Below are positions 1 to 5,203 of a stretch of DNA of 5,203 nt, piece after piece. The notes beneath the pieces were generated by a model. The model saw only the letters and a list, made by a program, of their open reading frames with translations, searched no databases and was not told the origin of the DNA. A program made the position numbers and the translations under genes. The stretch is from Kangiellaceae bacterium. GTDB lineage: Bacteria; Pseudomonadota; Gammaproteobacteria; Enterobacterales; Kangiellaceae. The stretch lies in contig JASBTO010000225.1 in NCBI GenBank assembly GCA_030148365.1, positions 1-5,203 of the forward strand, in the 5' to 3' direction. The stretch's first letter is position 1; every line of letters starts with the position of its first letter.

Positions 1-176
1 ATTACCGTAGCCGCGGCTTTGATCGGGAACCGCGCCGCGGACTCAGGATAGATACAATACTGGCTGACGAGGAACTCAATAGCCGGCTGGTCGATTGCGG
101 CATTGACTATGATATTCGCGCCATGGAGCGACCCTCGGATCATTGTCCGGTATGGTCTGAATTCAGCCTGAAATGA
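1..176 (+). CDS. xthA: Exodeoxyribonuclease III, C-terminal 57 residues (5' end outside window)
   Basis: This is the 3' end of exonuclease III, the Mg-dependent 3'-5' exonuclease and AP endonuclease of base-excision repair in the cytoplasm. The reading frame starts at base 3 and runs to TGA at 174-176. What is visible matches the end of the E. coli ExoIII fold (endonuclease/exonuclease/phosphatase family): YRSRGFD near the start, then GLRID, GIDYDIRAMERPSDH and PVW. The Asp of LRID (bases 51-53) and the His of PSDH (bases 141-143) are 30 residues apart. That equals the spacing of the catalytic Asp229 and His259 of E. coli ExoIII, so the active site is intact in the part seen. The protein ends a few residues after PVW, as is usual for the family. 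The next gene, yoaA, begins 77 bp downstream on the same strand and is also a DNA-repair gene. I see no convincing terminator between them, so read-through is possible. Confidence 0.93.
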   Translation, partial: YRSRGFDREPRRGLRIDTILADEELNSRLVDCGIDYDIRAMERPSDHCPVWSEFSLK

Positions 177-191
177 TACGCTGTCCGCAGT

Positions 192-221
192 TTGGACTTT
201 CAGGGCGCGGCCACGGATAAT
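192..221 (+). promoter_or_regulatory. Possible sigma70-type promoter for yoaA
   Basis: The -10 candidate GATAAT (216-221) matches TATAAT at five of six positions. A weak -35 candidate TTGGAC (192-197) lies 18 bp upstream and shares only the TTG core with TTGACA. Transcription would start near 228, giving a leader of about 26 nt before the TTG start. It sits in the only gap between xthA and yoaA. This is inference from motif matching; yoaA could also be read from the xthA transcript. Confidence 0.35.
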
Positions 222-238
222 GCCGTCATTGCTTTTCT

Positions 239-244
239 GAAGGG
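239..244 (+). promoter_or_regulatory. Ribosome binding site that supports the TTG start of yoaA
   Basis: GAAGGG lies 9 nt upstream of the TTG at 254. An in-frame TAA at 218-220 closes the frame upstream. Between that stop and TTG there is no in-frame ATG or GTG, so this site and the TTG codon together decide the start. Confidence 0.6.
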
Positions 245-253
245 CGACTTACG

Positions 254-2215
254 TTGAGCCTCGAACCAGCCCCGAAACTGAGCGAGTTGCTGTCGGAAAC
301 CGGTCCGCTCGCCGATGTCATCCCCGGGTTTGCGCCGCGCGAGGCGCAAACAGAAATGTCACGCGCGGTTGAGGAGGTCGTCCGCAACGGCGGCAATCTG
401 GTCGTGGAAGCCGGTACCGGTACCGGTAAAACCTTTGCCTATTTGTTGCCGGCCCTTTTGTCCGGCAAGAAAACCCTCATTTCAACCGGCACCAAAAATC
501 TTCAGGATCAGCTCTTTTATCGGGACCTTCCGACAGTTTGCTCGGCCCTGAAGGCGGCGCCAAGCCTCGCACTCCTGAAGGGCCGTGCCAATTACCTGTG
601 CTTGCACCGGTTACAACTCGCCGCCAGCGAAGGTCGTTTCCAAAGCCGCGAACAGGCGGCGCTTCTCGAAAAAGTGAAATCCTGGTCGGCCAAAACCCGC
701 TCCGGCGATCTTACCCAGATGCCCGAGTTGCCGGAGAACGACGGGATCATCCCGATGGTCACCTCGACCAGTGAGAACTGTCTAGGCACGGATTGTGAGC
801 TCTATGACGACTGTTATCTGGTCAAGGCCCGGCGCAAGGCGATGGATGCCGACCTGGTGGTCGTCAACCATCACTTGCTGATGGCCGACATGGTTCTCAA
901 AGAAGACGGCTTCGGCGAATTATTGCCGACACCCGAGGTGGTCATCGTCGATGAGGCGCACCAGCTTCCGGAAACGGCAACCCTGTTTTACGGACAGCGA
1001 TTTTCCAGCCGCCAACTGCTGGATTTATTGCGCGATTGCGAAGTGGAATACCTGACCAGTGCCCGGGATGCCGCGGTGATCCCGGCCATGTGCCGGCGTG
1101 TTGAACGTGCCAACGGTGATTTTCGCCTGGCCTTCGGTCAACAAAGCCAGCGCGGCGAGTGGCGCAGTTTGCAACAGGGTAAACTCGTGGCGGCCGCCGG
1201 GGAACTGGTCGAGGAGCTTCAGGAACTGGCCCGACAACTGGAGTCCCAGGCTGCGCGAAGCAAAGGCCTGGAGTCCTGCCATCGACGGGCGCTCGAACTT
1301 TGCACGCTGCTCAAACAACTGTGCGCCGAGCAGACTGCAGAGCAGGTCCACTGGTTCGAGACATTTCGGCGCGGTTACACCATATCCACGACGCCTCTTG
1401 AGATCAGCGACAGTTTTCGCCAAAGCCGCACGGAGCAGGGTGCAGAAAGCTGGATTTTCACTTCGGCCACCCTGGCGGTTGGCGAAAACTTTGAACATTT
1501 TCTGGGATCGCTGGGACTGGACGCTGCCGAGGCGCTACGGCTGACAAGTCCGTTTGATTTTGCCCGGCAATCCCTGTTGTATGTTCCCCGGGGCATGCCG
1601 GATACGGGCTCTCCCGGTTATACCGATGCGGTTCTGGATGCGGCGGTACCTCTGTTGAAAGCCAATAACGGACGGGCCTTTTTGCTGTTTACCAGTCATC
1701 GGGCCCTGCAGCTGGCCGCAGAGCGACTCCGGCAAGAGCTCGATCTGCCCTTGCTGGTGCAAGGTGAAGCCGGCAAGAACGAGTTGCTCGAAGCTTTCCG
1801 GGTCGCCGGCAATGCCGTGCTGCTCGGCACCGGCAGTTTCTGGGAGGGTGTCGACGTCAAGGGCGACACCCTGTCCATCGTCGTGATTGACAAGCTACCG
1901 TTTGCTTCGCCTGGCGATCCACTGCTGGCCGCCAGGATAAGGGCGTGCCGGGCCCGGGGCGGAGATCCGTTTGAGGAACTGCAAATCCCCTTGGCGGTCC
2001 TGTCCCTGAACCAGGGCAGTGGCCGGTTGATTCGGGATGCCAGTGACTGGGGGCTGCTGGTCCTGTGCGATCCCCGACTTGTGGGCAGTTCTTTCGGACG
2101 GCGGTTTCTGCAAAGTCTGCCTCCGTTGCCGCGAACACGCTCGGCAACCAGGGCCCGGGAATTCCTGCAAGACCATGAAGTCAAAGATCTGCCGTTACAG
2201 GCGGCTCAGTCATGA
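254..2215 (+). CDS. yoaA: ATP-dependent iron-sulfur DNA helicase, YoaA (XPD/DinG family)
   Basis: This is a superfamily 2 helicase of the XPD/DinG group, cytoplasmic, expected to unwind DNA 5'-3' with ATP. In E. coli, YoaA works with the clamp-loader subunit chi (HolC) at damaged or stalled forks. The 653-residue length is close to E. coli YoaA (about 636) and shorter than DinG (about 716). Visible motifs in order: REAQ (29-32), Walker A GTGTGKT (54-60), four iron-sulfur cysteines C116, C176, C181 and C187, VVNHHLLMADM (203-213), DEAH box (233-236), an arch-like insert at about 250-390, SWIFTSATL (399-407), a SFWEGVD motif (528-534), and motif VI QGSGRLIR (587-594). No key residue is missing. 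The start is TTG. The first Met inside the protein is residue 35, which would remove the conserved PGFAPREAQ segment, so TTG is preferred. The gene overlaps tsaB by 4 bp. Confidence 0.95.
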   Translation: MSLEPAPKLSELLSETGPLADVIPGFAPREAQTEMSRAVEEVVRNGGNLVVEAGTGTGKTFAYLLPALLSGKKTLISTGTKNLQDQLFYRDLPTVCSALKAAPSLALLKGRANYLCLHRLQLAASEGRFQSREQAALLEKVKSWSAKTRSGDLTQMPELPENDGIIPMVTSTSENCLGTDCELYDDCYLVKARRKAMDADLVVVNHHLLMADMVLKEDGFGELLPTPEVVIVDEAHQLPETATLFYGQRFSSRQLLDLLRDCEVEYLTSARDAAVIPAMCRRVERANGDFRLAFGQQSQRGEWRSLQQGKLVAAAGELVEELQELARQLESQAARSKGLESCHRRALELCTLLKQLCAEQTAEQVHWFETFRRGYTISTTPLEISDSFRQSRTEQGAESWIFTSATLAVGENFEHFLGSLGLDAAEALRLTSPFDFARQSLLYVPRGMPDTGSPGYTDAVLDAAVPLLKANNGRAFLLFTSHRALQLAAERLRQELDLPLLVQGEAGKNELLEAFRVAGNAVLLGTGSFWEGVDVKGDTLSIVVIDKLPFASPGDPLLAARIRACRARGGDPFEELQIPLAVLSLNQGSGRLIRDASDWGLLVLCDPRLVGSSFGRRFLQSLPPLPRTRSATRAREFLQDHEVKDLPLQAAQS

Positions 2216-2934
2216 ATACCATTCTGGCACTGGACAGTTCCACGGAAGCCTGCTCTGTGGCTCTGCAATCCGGCGGATCCGTACTTTCCCGTTTTGAAGT
2301 TGCGCCGCGGCGGCATGCGGAGCTGCTGCTTCCCATGGTCGAGGGCCTGCTTGAAGAGGCTGGTATCAGCCTGATGGATCTGGATGCGCTGGTCTATGGT
2401 CGGGGTCCCGGCGCCTTTACCGGTATACGAATAGCGGTGAGCGTGGCTCAGGGTCTTGCCTTCGGCGCCGGCGTCCCGACCTTGGGTGTCTCTGCGCTGC
2501 GGGCAATGGCCCAGGGCGCTGCGGAGGAGGCCGATCGGGCCGGCGCACCGGCCGACCGGGTGCTCGTTGCGCTGGACGCTCGGATGGGGGAAATCTATAC
2601 CGGCGCATTTGAGCGGGATGAGTCCGGACTGATGCAGCCCGTTGGCGAGGAGCGGGTATTGCCGCCCGCCGATTTGCAGCTGCCGGATGTCTGGCAGGCA
2701 AAATCGGTACTGGCGATCGGCAATGGCTGGCAAGTCTACAAGGACAGCCTGGCCTTGCCTTCAGAGCCCGGGTTGACGCGGGAGTCCGCACAAAGGTTTC
2801 CCGATGCAGCCTGGATGATCCGACTGGCAAAACCGTTACTGGATGCTGGCCAGGCCGAGCCTGCGGAGCAGGCGCGCCCCGTCTATCTGCGGGATCAAGT
2901 CGCCAAAAAAGCTGTGAAAAAGCCACAGCAGTAA
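2212..2934 (+). CDS. tsaB: tRNA t6A biosynthesis protein TsaB (YeaZ)
   Basis: TsaB is the non-catalytic ASKHA-fold partner of TsaD. With TsaE it forms the cytoplasmic complex that transfers threonylcarbamoyl from TsaC-made threonylcarbamoyl-AMP to A37 of ANN-decoding tRNAs. It is essential in E. coli. The 240 residues match the family length. Visible motifs: N-terminal ILALDSST (4-11), the family signature GRGPGAFTGIR (63-73), LDARMGEIY (121-129), and a C-terminal PVYLRDQVA (223-231). The tail ends in a Lys-rich stretch (KKAVKK). The ATG start overlaps the yoaA stop as ATGA. Only a weak AGG (2199-2201) precedes it, so translational coupling with yoaA is likely. The yoaA–tsaB–slp order is the same as in E. 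coli, which supports the call. Confidence 0.96.
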   Translation: MNTILALDSSTEACSVALQSGGSVLSRFEVAPRRHAELLLPMVEGLLEEAGISLMDLDALVYGRGPGAFTGIRIAVSVAQGLAFGAGVPTLGVSALRAMAQGAAEEADRAGAPADRVLVALDARMGEIYTGAFERDESGLMQPVGEERVLPPADLQLPDVWQAKSVLAIGNGWQVYKDSLALPSEPGLTRESAQRFPDAAWMIRLAKPLLDAGQAEPAEQARPVYLRDQVAKKAVKKPQQ

Positions 2935-2957
2935 GTGGCAAAGGCATGATTTAATTA

Positions 2958-2973
2958 AGGTCAGGTTCAGGTC
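2958..2973 (+). repeat. Three tandem AGGT(T)C units upstream of slp
   Basis: AGGTC (2958-2962), AGGTTC (2963-2968) and AGGTC (2969-2973) lie head to tail, directly after the palindrome TTAATTAA (2951-2958, sharing its last base). If the extended -10 box at 2989-2997 is real, the repeats cover about -46 to -31, where an activator could bind. There is no good -35 hexamer in this region. The repeat is seen directly; any role is inference, and three short units can arise by chance. Confidence 0.35.
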
Positions 2974-2977
2974 GCTA

Positions 2978-3007
2978 CCCGGATACTGTGAAATAATAGT
3001 GTCCGGG
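2978..3007. repeat. Inverted repeat (dyad) enclosing the putative slp -10 box
   Basis: CCCGGATACT (2978-2987) and AGTGTCCGGG (2998-3007) are complementary over 10 bp with one T·G wobble. In RNA the stem could extend to 12 bp with a hexaloop. No T-run follows on the plus strand, so it is a poor intrinsic terminator for tsaB. The near-symmetry around an AT-rich centre fits an operator or another protein-binding site at least as well. It lies in the 138-bp gap between tsaB and slp, about 65 bp before the slp start. Confidence 0.5.
2989..2997 (+). promoter_or_regulatory. Candidate extended -10 promoter element for slp
   Basis: TGA followed by AATAAT gives an extended -10 arrangement, with the hexamer (2992-2997) matching TATAAT at five of six positions. 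No recognisable -35 is at 16-18 bp upstream, which is tolerated by extended -10 promoters and by sigma-S. The start point would be near 3004 and the leader about 69 nt. E. coli Slp is known as a starvation and stationary-phase lipoprotein, which is consistent with such a promoter but does not prove it. Confidence 0.35.
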
Positions 3008-3063
3008 ACTGTCTGATTCATTATCGATCGTTCCGGATTTTACGGATATCTCCTTTAGCGAAC

Positions 3064-3068
3064 GAGGA
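3064..3068 (+). promoter_or_regulatory. Shine-Dalgarno of slp
   Basis: GAGGA lies 4 nt before the ATG at 3073, a slightly short spacing. TCCT at 3051-3054 can pair with AGGA (3065-3068), so a small hairpin might partly hide the site. The pairing is only 4-5 bp and I give it little weight. Confidence 0.5.
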
Positions 3069-3072
3069 CTCT

Positions 3073-3816
3073 ATGATTAATTCAGCGAGCAGAAACACTC
3101 TGGCCGGACTGCTGACAGCGACCGTCTTGCTGGTCGCGGGTTGTGTCAGCGCGCCCAATGCCATCCGGTTTGAGTCTGCGACGCACCTGCCCTTACAGCA
3201 AGCTGTGCAGCAACCGGAAGCCCACAAGGGAACTTCGGTGCGATGGGGCGGACTGGTCGCAAGGGTCGAGAATCGACCTGAAGATACGCTGGTCGAAATT
3301 GTCGGCCAGCCTCTCGACAGTATGGGGCGCCCGGAAACCACCGACTCTACCGGCGGCCGGTTTATTGCCTTGGTGCCAGGATTTCTTGACCCGGTAATCT
3401 ACGAACCCGGTCGGGAGATCACGGTGGTCGGCGCATTGGGTGATGCCATTGCCGGCAAAATTGGCGATCACAATTACAAGTTCCCCGTCGTCATCTCTTC
3501 CGGCTATCACCTGTGGCAGGAGCGGCCTGACTACTACTATGTCGGCGTGCCTTATTCCCACTGGGACCCCTTCTGGTATCCCTACTACAGCCGCTGGAAC
3601 TACTGGCCTTACTACCGCTCGCCATTTATTTACGGTGGCTACTATTACCGCCGCGGGCATCGTCATCGCCATTATTATCCGAAAGACGGTGTTGATAGCG
3701 GTAGCAGCTCGAGCGGCCCGCGGATGACGCCGGCACCGCAAACTCGGGAAAGAAAAAACAGGGCGAATCCGGCTTCCCGCCAGGTTCAGGAACTAAGAAA
3801 CAAGAAGAAAAACTGA
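3073..3816 (+). CDS. slp: Slp/YeaY-family outer-membrane lipoprotein with aromatic and basic C-terminal extension
   Basis: This is a predicted lipoprotein of the Slp family (E. coli Slp and YeaY, starvation-inducible, function not well defined). The N-terminus has a hydrophobic signal segment (about 9-22) and a lipobox V-A-G-C with the lipidated Cys at residue 24. Residue +2 is Val rather than Asp, so Lol sorting to the outer membrane is expected. The conserved core follows: RWGGLVARVEN (57-67), DTLVEIVGQPLDS (71-83), GRFIALVPGFLDPVIY (95-110) and ITVVGAL (116-122). From about residue 150 the protein departs from the usual ~190-residue length. Residues 154-202 contain 16 Tyr, 4 Trp and 2 Phe, then RRGHRHRH, then a Ser-rich linker (209-214) and a basic tail ending KKKN, to 247 residues. 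E. coli Slp also ends Trp/Tyr-rich but is shorter. Position after yoaA–tsaB matches E. coli yeaY. Confidence 0.88.
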   Translation: MINSASRNTLAGLLTATVLLVAGCVSAPNAIRFESATHLPLQQAVQQPEAHKGTSVRWGGLVARVENRPEDTLVEIVGQPLDSMGRPETTDSTGGRFIALVPGFLDPVIYEPGREITVVGALGDAIAGKIGDHNYKFPVVISSGYHLWQERPDYYYVGVPYSHWDPFWYPYYSRWNYWPYYRSPFIYGGYYYRRGHRHRHYYPKDGVDSGSSSSGPRMTPAPQTRERKNRANPASRQVQELRNKKKN

Positions 3817-3842
3817 AGGGATTGACGCCTAGCTGTCTTCGG
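3796..3842 (-). terminator. Weak terminator-like sequence for queH
   Basis: Read on the minus strand just after the queH stop, GAAG (3840-3837) can pair with CTTC (3818-3815), followed after two bases by T5 and a further T-rich run to about 3796. The U-rich part comes from the A-rich codons for the Lys-rich end of slp. The stem is only 4 bp with an 18-nt loop, far weaker than a typical intrinsic terminator, so this is a tentative call. Confidence 0.18.
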
Positions 3843-4524
3843 GTTCCCGGGTCGGGATCATGTCCCGGCCATAGAACTTGACCATCCGTTTGATGCGGGG
3901 GCGGCCGTTGGCCATCCGCCAGCGGTTGGTGTCCCGCAAACTGTACACACAGCCGCAGTATTCCTGCTGATAGAATTCTTCGCGCTTCGATAACTCGATC
4001 ATGCGCTGGGCGCCGCCTTGCTTGCGCCAGTTGAACGTCCAGTAGTCGAGTTCGTCGTAGCGATCGGCGGCGCGCACACCGCAGTCGTTGATTTGCTCCA
4101 TGTTTTTCCAGCGGGAAATACCCAGGGTACTGGAGATCAGCGGGAAACCGTGTTCATGGGCATAGAGCGCGGTACGCTCGAAGCGCATATCAAAACAGAC
4201 TGTGCAGCGCTTACCGCGTTCCGGTTCATCTTCCAGGCCTTCAATCCGGTCGAACCAGTTGTCCTTGTCATAATCGGCATCGATAAAGGGAATATCGAGC
4301 TTGTCACAAAACCGCTTGTTTTCGTCCTTGCGGATTTCGTATTCCTCGACGGGATGGATATTCGGGTTATAGAAAAATACCGTCTGTGCGATCCCCGATG
4401 CCTTGATGGCTTCCATGACTTCACCGGCACAGGGTGCGCAACAGGAATGCAGTAAAATCCGGTCCTGCTGATCCGGAGTTTCCAGAGTCGGGCGCTGATA
4501 GGAGTCAAGGGAGTAGGGGTTCAT
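3829..4524 (-). CDS. queH: Epoxyqueuosine reductase QueH (DUF208 family)
   Basis: QueH carries out the last step of queuosine synthesis, reducing epoxyqueuosine to queuosine at wobble position 34 of tRNAs for Asp, Asn, His and Tyr. It is a cytoplasmic iron-sulfur enzyme unrelated to the cobalamin-dependent QueG. Visible with Met at 4524 as residue 1 (231 aa): LLHSCCAPC (24-32), FYNPNIHPVEEYEIRK (51-66), an RCTVC pair (C107, C110), STLGISRWKN (132-141), and YCGC (C190, C192). These Cys groups are the family hallmark and none is missing. The open frame reaches 4665, but the upstream part overlaps the MATE gene and is not QueH-like. An alternative Met at 4542 adds six residues. Neither start has a clear Shine-Dalgarno, so the start is uncertain. 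It lies 34 nt downstream of the MATE stop, probably co-transcribed, and its stop faces the slp stop across 12 bp. Confidence 0.94.
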   Translation of the reverse strand: MNPYSLDSYQRPTLETPDQQDRILLHSCCAPCAGEVMEAIKASGIAQTVFFYNPNIHPVEEYEIRKDENKRFCDKLDIPFIDADYDKDNWFDRIEGLEDEPERGKRCTVCFDMRFERTALYAHEHGFPLISSTLGISRWKNMEQINDCGVRAADRYDELDYWTFNWRKQGGAQRMIELSKREEFYQQEYCGCVYSLRDTNRWRMANGRPRIKRMVKFYGRDMIPTREPEDS

Positions 4525-4558
4525 GGCGGTTCTGTGGGTCATTGGAGCGGGGGATAGT

Positions 4559-5203
4559 TTACGTGCTGTCCGGAGAAGCGGCAAGTCCGGCGACTTCTTC
4601 CCGGTTATGGGATTTCCGGTAAAAGCGCGCGAACAGCAGCACTGCGGAGGTCGACAGGGCGGCAATCAGGCCTATCCAGTAGCCCTTTGCACCCAGACCC
4701 GCCGTCTCCGCCAGGTAGTAGCCAATCGGGAAGCCGACCACCCAATAGGCCACCATATTGATTAACATGGGGACGCGAGTGTCTTTCATGCCGCGCAGGG
4801 CGCCGCCACTGGCGACCTGGATACCATCGGAAAACTGGAATACGGCAGCAAAAAACAGCAGTTGCACGGCAATGGCAATCACCGTCTGATCGCTGGTATA
4901 GAAGCCGGCAAGCCAGGCGGGAACGGTAATCATGAGTGTCGCCGACAGGATCTGGAACAGGGCTGCGACACCAATACCGGCAAACCCGGACAGGCGTACC
5001 GCGCCGAGGGAGCCGCGACCCATTGCAAACCCAACCCTGGCGGTAATGCCGATTGAAATGCCGAGGGGTACCATAAAGGTCATGGAGGCGATATTCATGG
5101 CTATCTGGTGGCCGGCAATGATTTCAATGGTGTAAGTGCCGATTAGCAAGCCGACCAGCGCAAACATGATAATTTCCATGCCGAGGCCGAGGCCGAGAGG
5201 CAC
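4559..5203 (-). CDS. MATE-family multidrug efflux transporter, C-terminal part (5' end outside window)
   Basis: This is the last 214 codons of an inner-membrane MATE transporter of the NorM/MdtK type, which exports cationic drugs in exchange for Na+ or H+. About six hydrophobic segments are visible (roughly 5-29, 35-55, 72-100, 107-125, 145-165 and 172-193), matching TM7-12 of the usual 12-TM, ~450-residue protein. Family signatures: AGHQIAMNIASMTFMVPLGI (30-49), RVGFAMGRG (56-64), and FQFSDGIQVASGGALRGMKD (122-141) followed by PMLIN. The short hydrophilic C-terminus ends with TAA at 4561-4559. The first codon in view, at 5203-5201, is GTG. I read it as an internal Val, because the N-terminal half of the family lies upstream and outside the window. 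It precedes queH with a 34-nt gap. The substrate cannot be inferred from this part. Confidence 0.93.
   Translation of the reverse strand: MPLGLGLGMEIIMFALVGLLIGTYTIEIIAGHQIAMNIASMTFMVPLGISIGITARVGFAMGRGSLGAVRLSGFAGIGVAALFQILSATLMITVPAWLAGFYTSDQTVIAIAVQLLFFAAVFQFSDGIQVASGGALRGMKDTRVPMLINMVAYWVVGFPIGYYLAETAGLGAKGYWIGLIAALSTSAVLLFARFYRKSHNREEVAGLAASPDST

Noticed and set aside
11..40. 7-bp perfect inverted repeat CCGCGGC / GCCGCGG inside xthA
   Set aside because: It lies within conserved xthA codons for Arg and Gly with a 16-nt loop. GC-rich codons explain it without a regulatory role.
213..236. Terminator after xthA (ACGG/CCGT stem followed by CTTTT)
   Set aside because: The stem is only 4 bp and the T-run is short and offset, so it is too weak to call.
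220..240. Six-codon upstream reading frame (ATG to TGA) before yoaA
   Set aside because: It has no ribosome site, the codons show nothing attenuator-like, and such a short frame is expected by chance.
413..430. Tandem ACCGGT-like repeat in yoaA
   Set aside because: It is the coding sequence of the Gly-Thr-Gly-Thr-Gly Walker A loop, so the repeat reflects the protein motif.
1025..1498. 157-codon open frame antisense to the arch region of yoaA
   Set aside because: yoaA is a complete and well-matched helicase here. The antisense product shows no family motif and no ribosome site that I can support.
2206..2947. Long open frames on the minus strand across tsaB (175 and 176 codons)
   Set aside because: They lie wholly antisense to a clear tsaB. 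The translations are Pro/Arg/Ala-rich without recognisable motifs, as expected from the codon bias of a GC-rich gene.
2985..3002. LexA or CRP site in the dyad upstream of slp
   Set aside because: TACTGT and TGTGA half-sites are present, but the partner half-sites are wrong (GTG instead of CAG for LexA at N10; AGTGT instead of TCACA for CRP).
4018..4455. 145-codon plus-strand open frame opposite queH
   Set aside because: It mirrors a strongly conserved QueH coding region and shows no motif of its own.
4525..4665. N-terminal extension of QueH to 4665
   Set aside because: Most of this stretch (4559-4665) is the coding 3' end of the MATE gene in another frame, and the extra residues do not resemble the start of QueH proteins.

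Overview
The window looks like ordinary core chromosome from a gammaproteobacterium. The evidence is a yoaA–tsaB–slp gene block, which is the order known from Escherichia coli (yoaA, tsaB/yeaZ, yeaY), together with a Slp-family outer-membrane lipoprotein and an E. coli-type exonuclease III. The downstream neighbour differs from E. coli: queH lies there instead of fadD. Having queH, rather than the queG that E. coli uses, argues against a close enteric relative. I cannot name the genus from sequence alone. By eye the DNA is moderately GC-rich and codon use is even across the genes. I see no insertion sequence, phage gene, CRISPR array, tRNA or rRNA.

Layout. Positions 1-176 hold the 3' end of xthA (exonuclease III) on the plus strand. 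A 77-bp gap with a possible promoter leads to yoaA (254-2215), an XPD/DinG-type iron-sulfur helicase that begins with TTG. Its stop overlaps the start of tsaB (2212-2934) as ATGA. A 138-bp gap follows with three overlapping signals: a triple AGGTC-type direct repeat, an extended -10 box, and a dyad that encloses that box. Next comes slp (3073-3816), an outer-membrane lipoprotein gene whose product carries an unusual Tyr/Trp- and Arg/His-rich C-terminal extension. On the minus strand, converging on slp with only 12 bp between the stop codons, are queH (epoxyqueuosine reductase, 4524-3829) and upstream of it the 3' part of a MATE-family efflux gene (5203-4559, cut by the window edge).

Functional themes. 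XthA and YoaA are both DNA repair or replication-restart proteins. TsaB makes t6A at tRNA position 37 and QueH completes queuosine at position 34, so two anticodon-loop modification genes sit about 0.9 kb apart on opposite strands. YoaA and QueH are both expected to carry [4Fe-4S] clusters. Slp and the MATE pump are envelope proteins. These genes are neighbours rather than one pathway. I find no convincing undescribed system. The points most worth a second look are the Slp C-terminal extension and the dyad over its putative promoter.
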